Assembly: GCA_029932545.1 (NCBI GenBank)
Contig: JAOZPW010000010.1
Span: 1-20,964, forward strand
Length of the DNA stretch: 20,964 nt
Source: Thermoanaerobaculales bacterium
Lineage (GTDB): Bacteria > Acidobacteriota > Thermoanaerobaculia > Thermoanaerobaculales > Sulfomarinibacteraceae
Direction: 5' to 3'
Part shown: positions 6,312-12,916 of the stretch, in pieces
Layout of the letters: each line of letters starts with the position of its first letter
Numbering within the stretch: position 1 is the stretch's first letter
Notes under the pieces: model-generated
Seen by the model: the letters and a program-made list of their open reading frames with translations, nothing else
Databases searched by the model: none
Told to the model about the DNA's origin: nothing
Program-made: the position numbers and the translations under genes

Positions 6312-8849
6312 CTAACCTGCCTCCACCGTCGCCACATCCTTCCGTCGCAAAAACAGTGCCATCGTCACTCCGGCGATCATCAGCAGTGTTCCGATCCAGA
6401 CCAGACTGATCAGGGGTTTGATTGAGACGTCTACGACCAGACTGGCGGGTTCTCCAGCCTGTTCAATGAGGAAGGGATCGTAGAGTCTCAGTTCAACTGA
6501 TCCGTCGGCGGCGGAGACCCGCCCAATGGTCAAGGACATACCATTGGCCCCGGGGATTGAGGCCGGATCAACGGTTGGCCCGCCCTCGAGATTTCGATAC
6601 TGCGGCGTAACTTCGGTGGTCTCGCCGTCTCGTTCAACCGAGAACACGGCACCAAACTCCGTCTTCCCGGCATCCGGGTCGAAGTTGGAGAGATCAAAGC
6701 CTTCAAAAGTGATTTTCATCCCCTGGTATTTGACGCTCTCTCCGATCTTGACGACCTGATCCAAGCCTATTCCACCACCGAGTCCGTACAGTTCAACCTG
6801 GACCCTGCCGGCATCCACGGCCATTGCGATGGCATGGAGCGTTCCCTCGGTGCCGGGAATGTCGGCCGGCAATCGACGTATGCCCTCATCCGCCGCCAGC
6901 AGGTGAGGTATCACGATCACCGGATCTTGACCGGGCCGCAGGATCTCGACTACAACGCCGATGTTCATTGCCTCACCCATCGCGTGCTGTCCGTCCATGT
7001 CGAACCCCTGGAAAACCAATGTCCAATCTCGGAAAACCACGGGTTGATCCTTGGTCAAGACCAACCGGCCGCTTGGAGGGTTGCGCTCTCCCGGCTGATA
7101 TTCGACCGGAGCGATGTAAAGATCATTCAGGAAGGTCGACCGGATATCAGGGTTTGCCACCAGTTGGTTGCTCTGCTCATTGACCCACATCAGCGGCCGC
7201 AAGACGAAGGCGGCGGCGGAGTCTTTCTGTACCTCCACAACCATTGCGTCACGACTGGTCGGTGTCGGCTTGTCGACGCCGACAAAGGTCATCGTATACA
7301 AGAGAACCTCTTGCGGTTCCCCCTCGACCAAACGCGCCTTGGCCTCGACGTCGAACGCGCCAGTGGTCAGGAAGCCCACCAACATCAAACCCAGTCCAAT
7401 GTGGGTCAGTTCCCCACCACTGCGCCGCCAGGCGCCGGCCCGGACCTTTTCGATCAGGGCCCAGGCGTTTGCCACTGCACAGAAGAAAACGACCAACAAA
7501 TAGAGAAGGGCCCGCCAGTCCCGTGCGCCAAGAACCGCAGCAACGGCGATCATACCAACCGACGCCGCCATGACGCCGCCCAGACGTGATTCGATGTCCT
7601 TGCGGACTCGGTGCCAGGCGAGAAAGGGCGTTGCGCCGAGAACCAGAGCCAGCACAATGGCCAACCAGAAACCCAGACCATTGTAAAAGTCCGGACCTAC
7701 CTGGGCTGGGTTCGCCATCCACAATCGGGTGATCAGCGGCGCCGAAGTTCCAAAGACCACCACCAGGGCGATCAAGATCAGCATCAAAATTCCCAAAACG
7801 AAAAAGATCGTCCGCGAGAAGAAGGGCTCGTCGCCCTCAGCGCTGGGAATCTCACACCACCTCCATGCCAACATCACGACAGAGAGGACCAAGAAGAAGA
7901 CGATATTAAAAATCAGCCACCCTGAAATACCCAGGTCGATGAAGGAGTGCACTGAAAAGTCGGACAGCACACCCGAGCGGGTCAAGAAGGTGGCGTAGAC
8001 CACCAGCAGGTAGGCAGCGATAGCCAATATCAGATTCAAGCGACGAAAGCGCTTGCGTGCTCGCTGCAGGAGAAATCCATGGACCAGAGCGACAGTCACC
8101 AGCCACGGAACCAGGGAGGCGTTTTCGACCGGATCCCAACCCCAGTAGCCACCCCATCCCAGGGTCTCATAAGCCCAGTAGCCACCCATCATGATGGCCG
8201 TTCCCAGCGTGCCGACCGACAGCAAAACCCAGGGCATCGAGATTTTGACCCACTCGTCGTACCTGCGCATCCACAATGCTGCCAGGGCAAAGGAAAAAGG
8301 GATCGCCAACGAGGCATAGCCGACAAACATCACAGGCGGGTGAATCACCATCCACGGGTTCTGCAGCAACGGATTGAGTCCCGTCCCGTCCATCGGCAGC
8401 ATGCCGGGCGTCAAGCCCTGGTGGAACCTGAATGGATCCTGCTTGAGCAACAAGACAACCAACGACAGGAGCGTCAGGTTGTAAAAAATCATCACCCGCG
8501 ATTCGTAGACCCGCGCAAACCGCAGGAGTGGCAGGCCCAGCAATACCCCACAGAAAGCCCACAGAAGGAACGAACCCTCCTGGCCGCCCCAAAAGGTGGA
8601 AATCAGGTAGTTGAGCGGCAACGAATTGTCCGAATAGGCGTAGACGTAGGCCAAACGATAGTCGTGGGTCAGGATCAGAAGCATCAGCAGGGCCGAAGCA
8701 ACGACGATACCCGTCGTCATCAAGACGTAGGCCTGGCGCGCGATAGCCCGCCAGCGGGAGGGGTCTTTGATGGCAAAACTATAGGCCACGGTCGATATGA
8801 GACCGAGTATGAAGACCATCCACATCAGCACGGTGCCTGGGAGATACAT
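6312..8849 (-). CDS. ccmF: Cytochrome c heme lyase subunit CcmF (long form)
   Basis: The product has 845 residues against roughly 650 for the usual family member. It is a polytopic membrane protein. The WGGQEGS motif is at 87-93 and the WWD heme-handling domain at 229-250 (GWGGYWGWDPVENASLVPWL). Four histidines sit where CcmF uses them: H170, H257, H301 and H483. After residue 490 comes an enlarged periplasmic region and a final membrane helix (about 811-833). Within it, 604-690 and 704-790 are similar to each other, a tandem duplication. CcmF attaches heme, delivered by CcmE, to apocytochrome CxxCH motifs. It is the last gene of the SPOR-lipA-ccmCDE-ccmF run. The start at 8849 has AAGGAG five bases upstream, and that ribosome site lies at the edge of a heptad array. 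Confidence 0.95.
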   Translation of the reverse strand: MYLPGTVLMWMVFILGLISTVAYSFAIKDPSRWRAIARQAYVLMTTGIVVASALLMLLILTHDYRLAYVYAYSDNSLPLNYLISTFWGGQEGSFLLWAFCGVLLGLPLLRFARVYESRVMIFYNLTLLSLVVLLLKQDPFRFHQGLTPGMLPMDGTGLNPLLQNPWMVIHPPVMFVGYASLAIPFSFALAALWMRRYDEWVKISMPWVLLSVGTLGTAIMMGGYWAYETLGWGGYWGWDPVENASLVPWLVTVALVHGFLLQRARKRFRRLNLILAIAAYLLVVYATFLTRSGVLSDFSVHSFIDLGISGWLIFNIVFFLVLSVVMLAWRWCEIPSAEGDEPFFSRTIFFVLGILMLILIALVVVFGTSAPLITRLWMANPAQVGPDFYNGLGFWLAIVLALVLGATPFLAWHRVRKDIESRLGGVMAASVGMIAVAAVLGARDWRALLYLLVVFFCAVANAWALIEKVRAGAWRRSGGELTHIGLGLMLVGFLTTGAFDVEAKARLVEGEPQEVLLYTMTFVGVDKPTPTSRDAMVVEVQKDSAAAFVLRPLMWVNEQSNQLVANPDIRSTFLNDLYIAPVEYQPGERNPPSGRLVLTKDQPVVFRDWTLVFQGFDMDGQHAMGEAMNIGVVVEILRPGQDPVIVIPHLLAADEGIRRLPADIPGTEGTLHAIAMAVDAGRVQVELYGLGGGIGLDQVVKIGESVKYQGMKITFEGFDLSNFDPDAGKTEFGAVFSVERDGETTEVTPQYRNLEGGPTVDPASIPGANGMSLTIGRVSAADGSVELRLYDPFLIEQAGEPASLVVDVSIKPLISLVWIGTLLMIAGVTMALFLRRKDVATVEAG

Positions 8850-8855
8850 GGGAAC

Positions 8856-8899
8856 TCCTTGAGGAGCTGTCAGCTATCAGCTATCAGCTATCAGCTATC
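8856..8899 (-). repeat. Family A heptad array (AGCTATC)5, abutting the ccmF ribosome site
   Basis: Five consecutive 7-bp units occupy 8865-8899 (one AGCTGTC, four AGCTATC). The flank 8856-8864 contains the ccmF Shine-Dalgarno sequence. Positions 8856-8881 match 19235-19260, in front of moxR, at 24 of 26 bases. The array starts 16 bp upstream of the ccmF ATG. Confidence 0.85.
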
Positions 8900-8997
8900 G
8901 GCCACCAGTATTTAGCTGGTCGCCGGAAAAACTCCAAATAAGAAAATGGAATGTCAAACGCAACCACTTTCAACCTCTAATTGCCAGTGCCTGCAGA

Positions 8998-9028
8998 CTG
9001 ATCGCTGATCGCTGAGAACTGAGAGCTC
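8998..9028 (+). repeat. Family A heptad array, complementary arm downstream of ccmE
   Basis: Units CTGATCG, CTGATCG, CTGAGAA and CTGAGAG keep an exact 7-bp period and are inverted relative to 8865-8899. The 98 bp between the arms contain a small ACCAG/CTGGT hairpin (8904-8920) and nothing recognisable as a gene. Confidence 0.7.
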
Positions 9029-9072
9029 CCGGCGAAGTCGGTCAGCTTCCTTTCGGTTCCGGCTTCGCCGGG

Positions 9073-9483
9073 TCATGCTTTTTCGCTGTGTTGCATCGGA
9101 TCCTCATCGACGCCCTGATACTTCGAGGGGCATTTGACCAGAAGCTGTTCGGCATCAAAGACATCCCCGCGCCACGAACCAACGGCAACAATCTGGGTCG
9201 CCTCTTCAAAATTTGCAGGTTTGACATCCGAGTAGCGGACGGCCATCTCCAAACCCGCCTCGTCGACAATGACAAAATGAAGTTTCTGTTCCTCATCGAC
9301 ATAAGCGGACGAACCCTCCACCAGGGCGCCGGCCACCTGAACACGTGAGGCTGTCTTCATCGCCTCTGAAAAGGAAACGTAAGGGGTCAAATTGTTCTTG
9401 AAAGACGTCGCTCCGTAGGCCAGGAAAGCCACAACGAGCACACCGCCGATCACGTACCACAACTTGCGTTGATTATTAGCCAT
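9073..9483 (-). CDS. ccmE: Heme chaperone CcmE, cysteine (CxxxY) type
   Basis: The product has 136 residues: one N-terminal membrane anchor (about 8-26) and a periplasmic OB-fold (about 35-115). CcmE takes heme from CcmC and passes it to CcmF. In the classical protein the covalent heme ligand is a histidine followed three residues later by tyrosine (HxxxY). Here the site reads CPSKY, with Cys118 replacing the histidine and Tyr122 kept. Cysteine-type CcmE is known from archaea and Desulfovibrio-like bacteria, where the Ccm set is often reduced. ATG 9483 is preceded by AGGGGGAA. The gap to ccmD (87 bp) holds a heptad array, unlike the tight junctions elsewhere in the operon. Confidence 0.93.
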   Translation of the reverse strand: MANNQRKLWYVIGGVLVVAFLAYGATSFKNNLTPYVSFSEAMKTASRVQVAGALVEGSSAYVDEEQKLHFVIVDEAGLEMAVRYSDVKPANFEEATQIVAVGSWRGDVFDAEQLLVKCPSKYQGVDEDPMQHSEKA

Positions 9484-9540
9484 GGTTCCCCCTACAGCCT
9501 GGAAGACCCTTTCGGTATTTCAATCGACTGAGAGATGAGA

Positions 9541-9578
9541 GCTGATCGCTGATCGCTGACAGCTTCCCTCTCACTCAT
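9541..9578 (+). repeat. Family A heptad array between ccmD and ccmE, with conserved flank
   Basis: Units GCTGATC, GCTGATC and GCTGACA occupy 9541-9561, followed by GCT. The edge 9555-9578 matches 19441-19464, beside xerC/D, at 20 of 24 bases. This conserved edge includes the ccmD stop codon and its last codons, so repeat and gene end overlap. Confidence 0.75.
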
Positions 9579-9678
9579 TGTCCAAGCTCCCGATTTTCCG
9601 GTCGACCGAAAAAACATAGCCGAACAGAGCAACCCAAATGATCATCGTCACGAGCGCGAGCCCGGTCAAACCACTCAT
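9571..9678 (-). CDS. ccmD: Small membrane protein CcmD
   Basis: This short gene encodes 35 residues, MSGLTGLALVTMIIWVALFG followed by YVFSVDRKIGSLDNE. There is one membrane helix (about 5-24), then a short charged tail with the SVDRKIGSL pattern typical of CcmD. CcmD binds CcmC and CcmE and helps release loaded CcmE. Its ATG overlaps the ccmC stop by one base (TAATG), and GGAGG inside the end of ccmC serves as ribosome site. Position between ccmC and ccmE is canonical. The last codons lie in a sequence shared with another intergenic array edge, so the natural C-terminus may have been altered by the repeat. Confidence 0.85.
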   Translation of the reverse strand: MSGLTGLALVTMIIWVALFGYVFSVDRKIGSLDNE

Positions 9679-10346
9679 TACAGCACCTCCTCGTGGCGCC
9701 GATGCCGGATCCGGTCGATCCGACATTCAATACTGTAGATCCAGGCAAAGAGACCGGTGAAGCCGGCCAACGAGGCCATCAGCGTCATCGTGTACCTGGC
9801 GTCAAATTCGTTGGTCCCACTGGTATTGATGATCGTGTCCGGGTGCAGGGACCAGTAAATGCGGGGCACCACGAAGACAAGAAAAGGAACAGTGACAAAA
9901 GCAAGGATCGCGTATACAGCCGCCAACGCTGCTCGTCGCTCTGGATCCGGCACGGCGGACCTCAATGCGAAGTAGGCTGCGTAGATCAGCAGCAGAATTG
10001 TGATCGACGTCTGCCGGGGATCCCAGTTCCAGTAGGAATTCCACATGATGCGGGCGAAGATCGCTCCCGTTACCGTTGCCAGGACGGCAAAAAGCAGACC
10101 CAGACGGGACGCCACCGCTGCACGGATGTCGTCGGCGGGATCGCGCCGCATCAAATACTTGATCGAGTAGATGCAGGAAACCAGGAAGGCCAGAACGCAG
10201 ACCCAGGCGGTCGGAACGTGGAAGAAAACGATGCGCGAACTCTCACCGATGAACCCCTCGGCGGGTTGAGCCCAATAAAATGCGGCCCAGATCACGCCGA
10301 ACATCCAGACGAACAAAAACCACTTGAGGGCAGTTCCGACCTTCAT
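9678..10346 (-). CDS. ccmC: Heme handling membrane protein CcmC
   Basis: The product has 222 residues and about six membrane helices. The tryptophan-rich WWD motif is WNSYWNWDPRQTS (102-114). His43 (FFHVPTAW) and His168 (SLHPD) match the two periplasmic heme-ligand histidines of the family. CcmC loads heme onto CcmE. The gene starts one base after the lipA stop (TGA-G-ATG) and runs into ccmD with a TAATG overlap. No ccmA or ccmB transporter genes are adjacent, so if present they are elsewhere. CcsA of System II also has WWD, but length and the ccmD/ccmE neighbours favour CcmC. Confidence 0.93.
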   Translation of the reverse strand: MKVGTALKWFLFVWMFGVIWAAFYWAQPAEGFIGESSRIVFFHVPTAWVCVLAFLVSCIYSIKYLMRRDPADDIRAAVASRLGLLFAVLATVTGAIFARIMWNSYWNWDPRQTSITILLLIYAAYFALRSAVPDPERRAALAAVYAILAFVTVPFLVFVVPRIYWSLHPDTIINTSGTNEFDARYTMTLMASLAGFTGLFAWIYSIECRIDRIRHRRHEEVL

Positions 10347-10347
10347 C

Positions 10348-11265
10348 TCACTCCTTCACAACTGCAACCGCTGCCGGCCTCGATCTATTCTCCACCTTGA
10401 GGAAAGCCTCCTCGGCGCGGTAGGAGGAACGGACAAACGGCCCCGCAATCACCTCGAGGCCAAGGTCTCGACCTCGGTGTTCCAACGCCTCGAACTCTTC
10501 GGGAGCCCAATAGCGCGACACCTCAACCTGATCCGCGGTCGGTCTGAGGTACTGACCGATCGTCACAACCTGGCAGCCGGCTTCCTTGAGATCCAGGAGC
10601 ACGGCCTCGACTTCGTCCACTGTCTCGCCAAGACCAACCATCATTCCCGATTTTCGAATAATGCCCGGGCTCCGCTCGGCCACTCTCTCGAGGACCTCCA
10701 TCGCCCAGTGATATTGACCGGAACGCCGCACCGCCCGATAGAGACGCGGCACGGTTTCCACATTGTGATTGAAAACATCAGGGCAGACATCGATGATCCG
10801 ATCGACCACATCCATGTTTCCTCTGAAATCCGGGGTCAGAACCTCAATTTTCGGAGTCGGATCCAGATCTGCCTTAATACCTGCAATCGCCTGAACGAAG
10901 CCCACTGCACCCCCATCGTCCAGATCGTCCCGATCTACTGCAGTGATGACAACGTAGTTCAGGTCCATCGACCGTACGGCCTCCACCAGTTGCCGGGGCT
11001 CGCCCGGATCGAGAGCTTCTGGGCGACCGTGGGCGATCGAGCAATAGCTGCAGTTTCGGGTGCAAACCCGTCCATTGATCAGGAACGTTGCCGTGCCCTG
11101 ACTGAAACACTCTGAGCGATTGGGGCACCGGGCCTCCTCGCACACTGTATTCAGACCGCCGCTCCGCATACGGCTCTTGATCTCGTGCAACTGATCCAGG
11201 CGCAACTTGCGCCCCCTGATCCACTCCGGCAGAGCGGCCTGAGGAGCTCTACCGCCGAAGGTCAC
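10348..11265 (-). CDS. lipA: Lipoyl synthase (radical SAM)
   Basis: The product has 305 residues, normal for LipA. The auxiliary 4Fe-4S cluster cysteines are C42, C47 and C53 (CEEARCPNRSEC), and the radical SAM motif is C68-x3-C72-x2-C75. The C-terminal RSSY motif (279-282) supplies the serine ligand of the auxiliary cluster. The enzyme inserts two sulfurs into octanoyl groups on 2-oxoacid dehydrogenase and glycine cleavage proteins. Its ATG overlaps the stop of the SPOR gene (ATGA), and ccmC follows after one base, so it is embedded in the ccm operon. No lipB is visible. Confidence 0.97.
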   Translation of the reverse strand: MTFGGRAPQAALPEWIRGRKLRLDQLHEIKSRMRSGGLNTVCEEARCPNRSECFSQGTATFLINGRVCTRNCSYCSIAHGRPEALDPGEPRQLVEAVRSMDLNYVVITAVDRDDLDDGGAVGFVQAIAGIKADLDPTPKIEVLTPDFRGNMDVVDRIIDVCPDVFNHNVETVPRLYRAVRRSGQYHWAMEVLERVAERSPGIIRKSGMMVGLGETVDEVEAVLLDLKEAGCQVVTIGQYLRPTADQVEVSRYWAPEEFEALEHRGRDLGLEVIAGPFVRSSYRAEEAFLKVENRSRPAAVAVVKE

Positions 11266-11882
11266 GGCTTGACGACCCAGGCATCGGGGAAACCACCGGC
11301 CTGCATCCGGCGCATCACCCTTTCAGCCGAGGCATGATCCGGAAACGGTCCGATCCTCAATTTAAGCAGTACCCCACCACCGGCCACTCGCGTTTCAACC
11401 ACCTGATGTTCGGAGTTGGGAAAACCGACGTCAACCAGCTGGCGCCTGGCCTTCTCGATCGCCTGAATTCGACTGGATGCCAACACTTGCACCTGATAAC
11501 CGGTGGGCCTCGGCGGAACAGTCGCAACGGGGACCGTCGGGACAACGGTAGGCTGAGGGGTAGCCGTCGGCTCCGGCACGGGAGTCGAAGTCTGAGCCGG
11601 CTCGACCGCCTCCACAATCGGCGTCACGGTCGGCTTTGGTGGATCCGGCGTCGCAACCGAGGCAACGACTTCGGAGCCTCGCGGATCTTCGATCTCGACC
11701 TCGGCAACAGCATGCTCTCCACCGGCTGCCGGAACGACAACTGCAGCCACAGACCCCCCGAGGGTTGACCAGGCGGCCCCGTAACCCCCGACGAAGGCCA
11801 GCACCAACAGCCCGGCCAGCGCCACCAGTAGAATGGCGAGCCACTTGGGTGTCAACTCGATCACGTAATAGGTCTTGGACAT
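11262..11882 (-). CDS. Membrane-anchored SPOR-domain protein
   Basis: The product has 206 residues from ATG 11882, chosen because GGGAGG lies five bases upstream; the frame stays open to 11939 but without such a site. A short cytoplasmic N-terminus and one membrane helix (about 14-34) are followed by a flexible linker rich in Pro, Thr and Val (about 78-126) and a SPOR domain (about 127-206, YQVQVLASS to AWVVKP). SPOR domains bind septal peptidoglycan stripped of stem peptides, so a role in division or envelope maintenance is likely. It is the first gene of the run that continues through lipA to ccmF. Confidence 0.88.
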   Translation of the reverse strand: MSKTYYVIELTPKWLAILLVALAGLLVLAFVGGYGAAWSTLGGSVAAVVVPAAGGEHAVAEVEIEDPRGSEVVASVATPDPPKPTVTPIVEAVEPAQTSTPVPEPTATPQPTVVPTVPVATVPPRPTGYQVQVLASSRIQAIEKARRQLVDVGFPNSEHQVVETRVAGGGVLLKLRIGPFPDHASAERVMRRMQAGGFPDAWVVKP

Positions 11883-11973
11883 GGCGTCCTCCCAACCGGC
11901 ACCATCCACCCGCCTTCGGCTGCAAGGCGGGATGCACAATCCCTCTCGCCGCTTTCTCGACTCACTCGCTCAC

Positions 11974-11988
11974 CGTACTTCAAGTACG
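11974..11988. repeat. Perfect palindrome CGTACTT-C-AAGTACG
   Basis: Seven-base perfect arms with a one-base centre lie about 90 bp upstream of the SPOR gene start. It could be an operator or part of a dispersed intergenic element; only one copy is in the window. Confidence 0.4.
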
Positions 11989-12077
11989 CCTTCGCTTGTT
12001 CTTCTTGCGAGATCGCCGAGATGAACTGCGCCTCCCACCTTTCGCCACGAACGCCGGTGAACACTGCCGGATAGTCT

Positions 12078-12101
12078 CACGGGACCGAAAACGGCCCCGT
12101 G
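12078..12101 (-). terminator. Hairpin downstream of slipin
   Basis: CACGGG-A-CCG pairs with CGG-C-CCCGTG around a four-base AAAA loop (TTTT on the minus strand), nine pairs with one mismatch, 39 bp past the slipin stop. No T-run follows on the minus strand, so termination strength is uncertain. Confidence 0.35.
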
Positions 12102-12139
12102 AAGAGTAACACCTTATACCCGGCTATACCTTCCCGGCA

Positions 12140-12892
12140 TCAGTCTCCGCTCATGAACTTCTTGAACATATTGATCGGAACCGGGAACACGATGGTCGAT
12201 GCATTCTCCGTAGAAATTTCGGTCAAGGTCTGCAAATAGCGCAGCTGCAACGTCACCGGGTTTGACATAACATCGGCCGCCTCGGCCAGTTTCTGAGAGG
12301 CGATGAACTCGCCCTCGGCATGAATGATTTTGGCCCGCTTCTCACGCTCGGCCTCCGCCTGTCTGGCCATCGCCCGCTGCATGTCCGGCGGCAGGTCGAC
12401 GTGCTTGACCTCAACCATCGAGACTTTGACGCCCCACGGATCCGAATGCTGGTCGATGATTTCCTGTAACCGCACGTTGAGCTCTTCCCTCTTGGTCAGA
12501 AGGTCGTCCAGTTCAACCTCACCGAGAACCGAACGCAAGGTCGTTTGTGCCAACTGGGAGGTTGCGTAAACGTAGTTTTCGACCTCGACAATTGCCTTGA
12601 CCGGCGCCAGGACGCGGAAGTAGACCACGGCGTTGACTTTGACCGAGACGTTGTCGCGGGTGATGACGTCCTGCGGTGGGATGTCGTGAACAACCGTTCT
12701 CAGCCCGATCTTGACCAGCCGGTCAATCGGCCACAAGACCAGTACCAGACCGGGCCCCTTGGGCTCGGGCAAGACCCGCCCCAGACGAAAAATAACGCCC
12801 CGCTCATATTCGTTGAGAATGCGAATCCACCTGAATATCAGGAAGACACCGATAAAGACCGCAAACATCAAACCCGAACTCAAAAACGGCAT
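12140..12892 (-). CDS. Slipin (stomatin/prohibitin-like SPFH membrane protein)
   Basis: The product has 250 residues: an N-terminal membrane segment (about 5-22), then the SPFH domain (about 25-190; NEYERGVIFRLGR, VLWPIDRLVKIGLR, LRSVLGEVELDDLL), and a coiled-coil segment (about 165-205, rich in Ala, Glu, Arg, Lys). It belongs to the bacterial and archaeal slipin group that pairs with NfeD. Slipins oligomerise into membrane microdomain scaffolds, and the partner NfeD protease of an archaeal pair cleaves its slipin's C-terminal hydrophobic region. Here that target would be the end (about 215-250). Start 12892 has GGAGG upstream and lies 24 bp after the nfeD stop, so the two genes are probably co-transcribed. 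Confidence 0.93.
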   Translation of the reverse strand: MPFLSSGLMFAVFIGVFLIFRWIRILNEYERGVIFRLGRVLPEPKGPGLVLVLWPIDRLVKIGLRTVVHDIPPQDVITRDNVSVKVNAVVYFRVLAPVKAIVEVENYVYATSQLAQTTLRSVLGEVELDDLLTKREELNVRLQEIIDQHSDPWGVKVSMVEVKHVDLPPDMQRAMARQAEAEREKRAKIIHAEGEFIASQKLAEAADVMSNPVTLQLRYLQTLTEISTENASTIVFPVPINMFKKFMSGD

Positions 12893-12916
12893 AACCCCTC
12901 CTTCACCTCATAAAAT

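Larger units (their letters stand above)
11883..12139. other. Intergenic region upstream of the SPOR-lipA-ccm operon
   Basis: The 257 bp hold a perfect short hairpin (CGTACTT-C-AAGTACG, 11974-11988), a second hairpin just after the slipin stop (12078-12101) and a repeated TATACC pair (12114-12129). The SPOR promoter must lie here if the operon begins with that gene, but no convincing -35/-10 pair was found. Confidence 0.5.
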
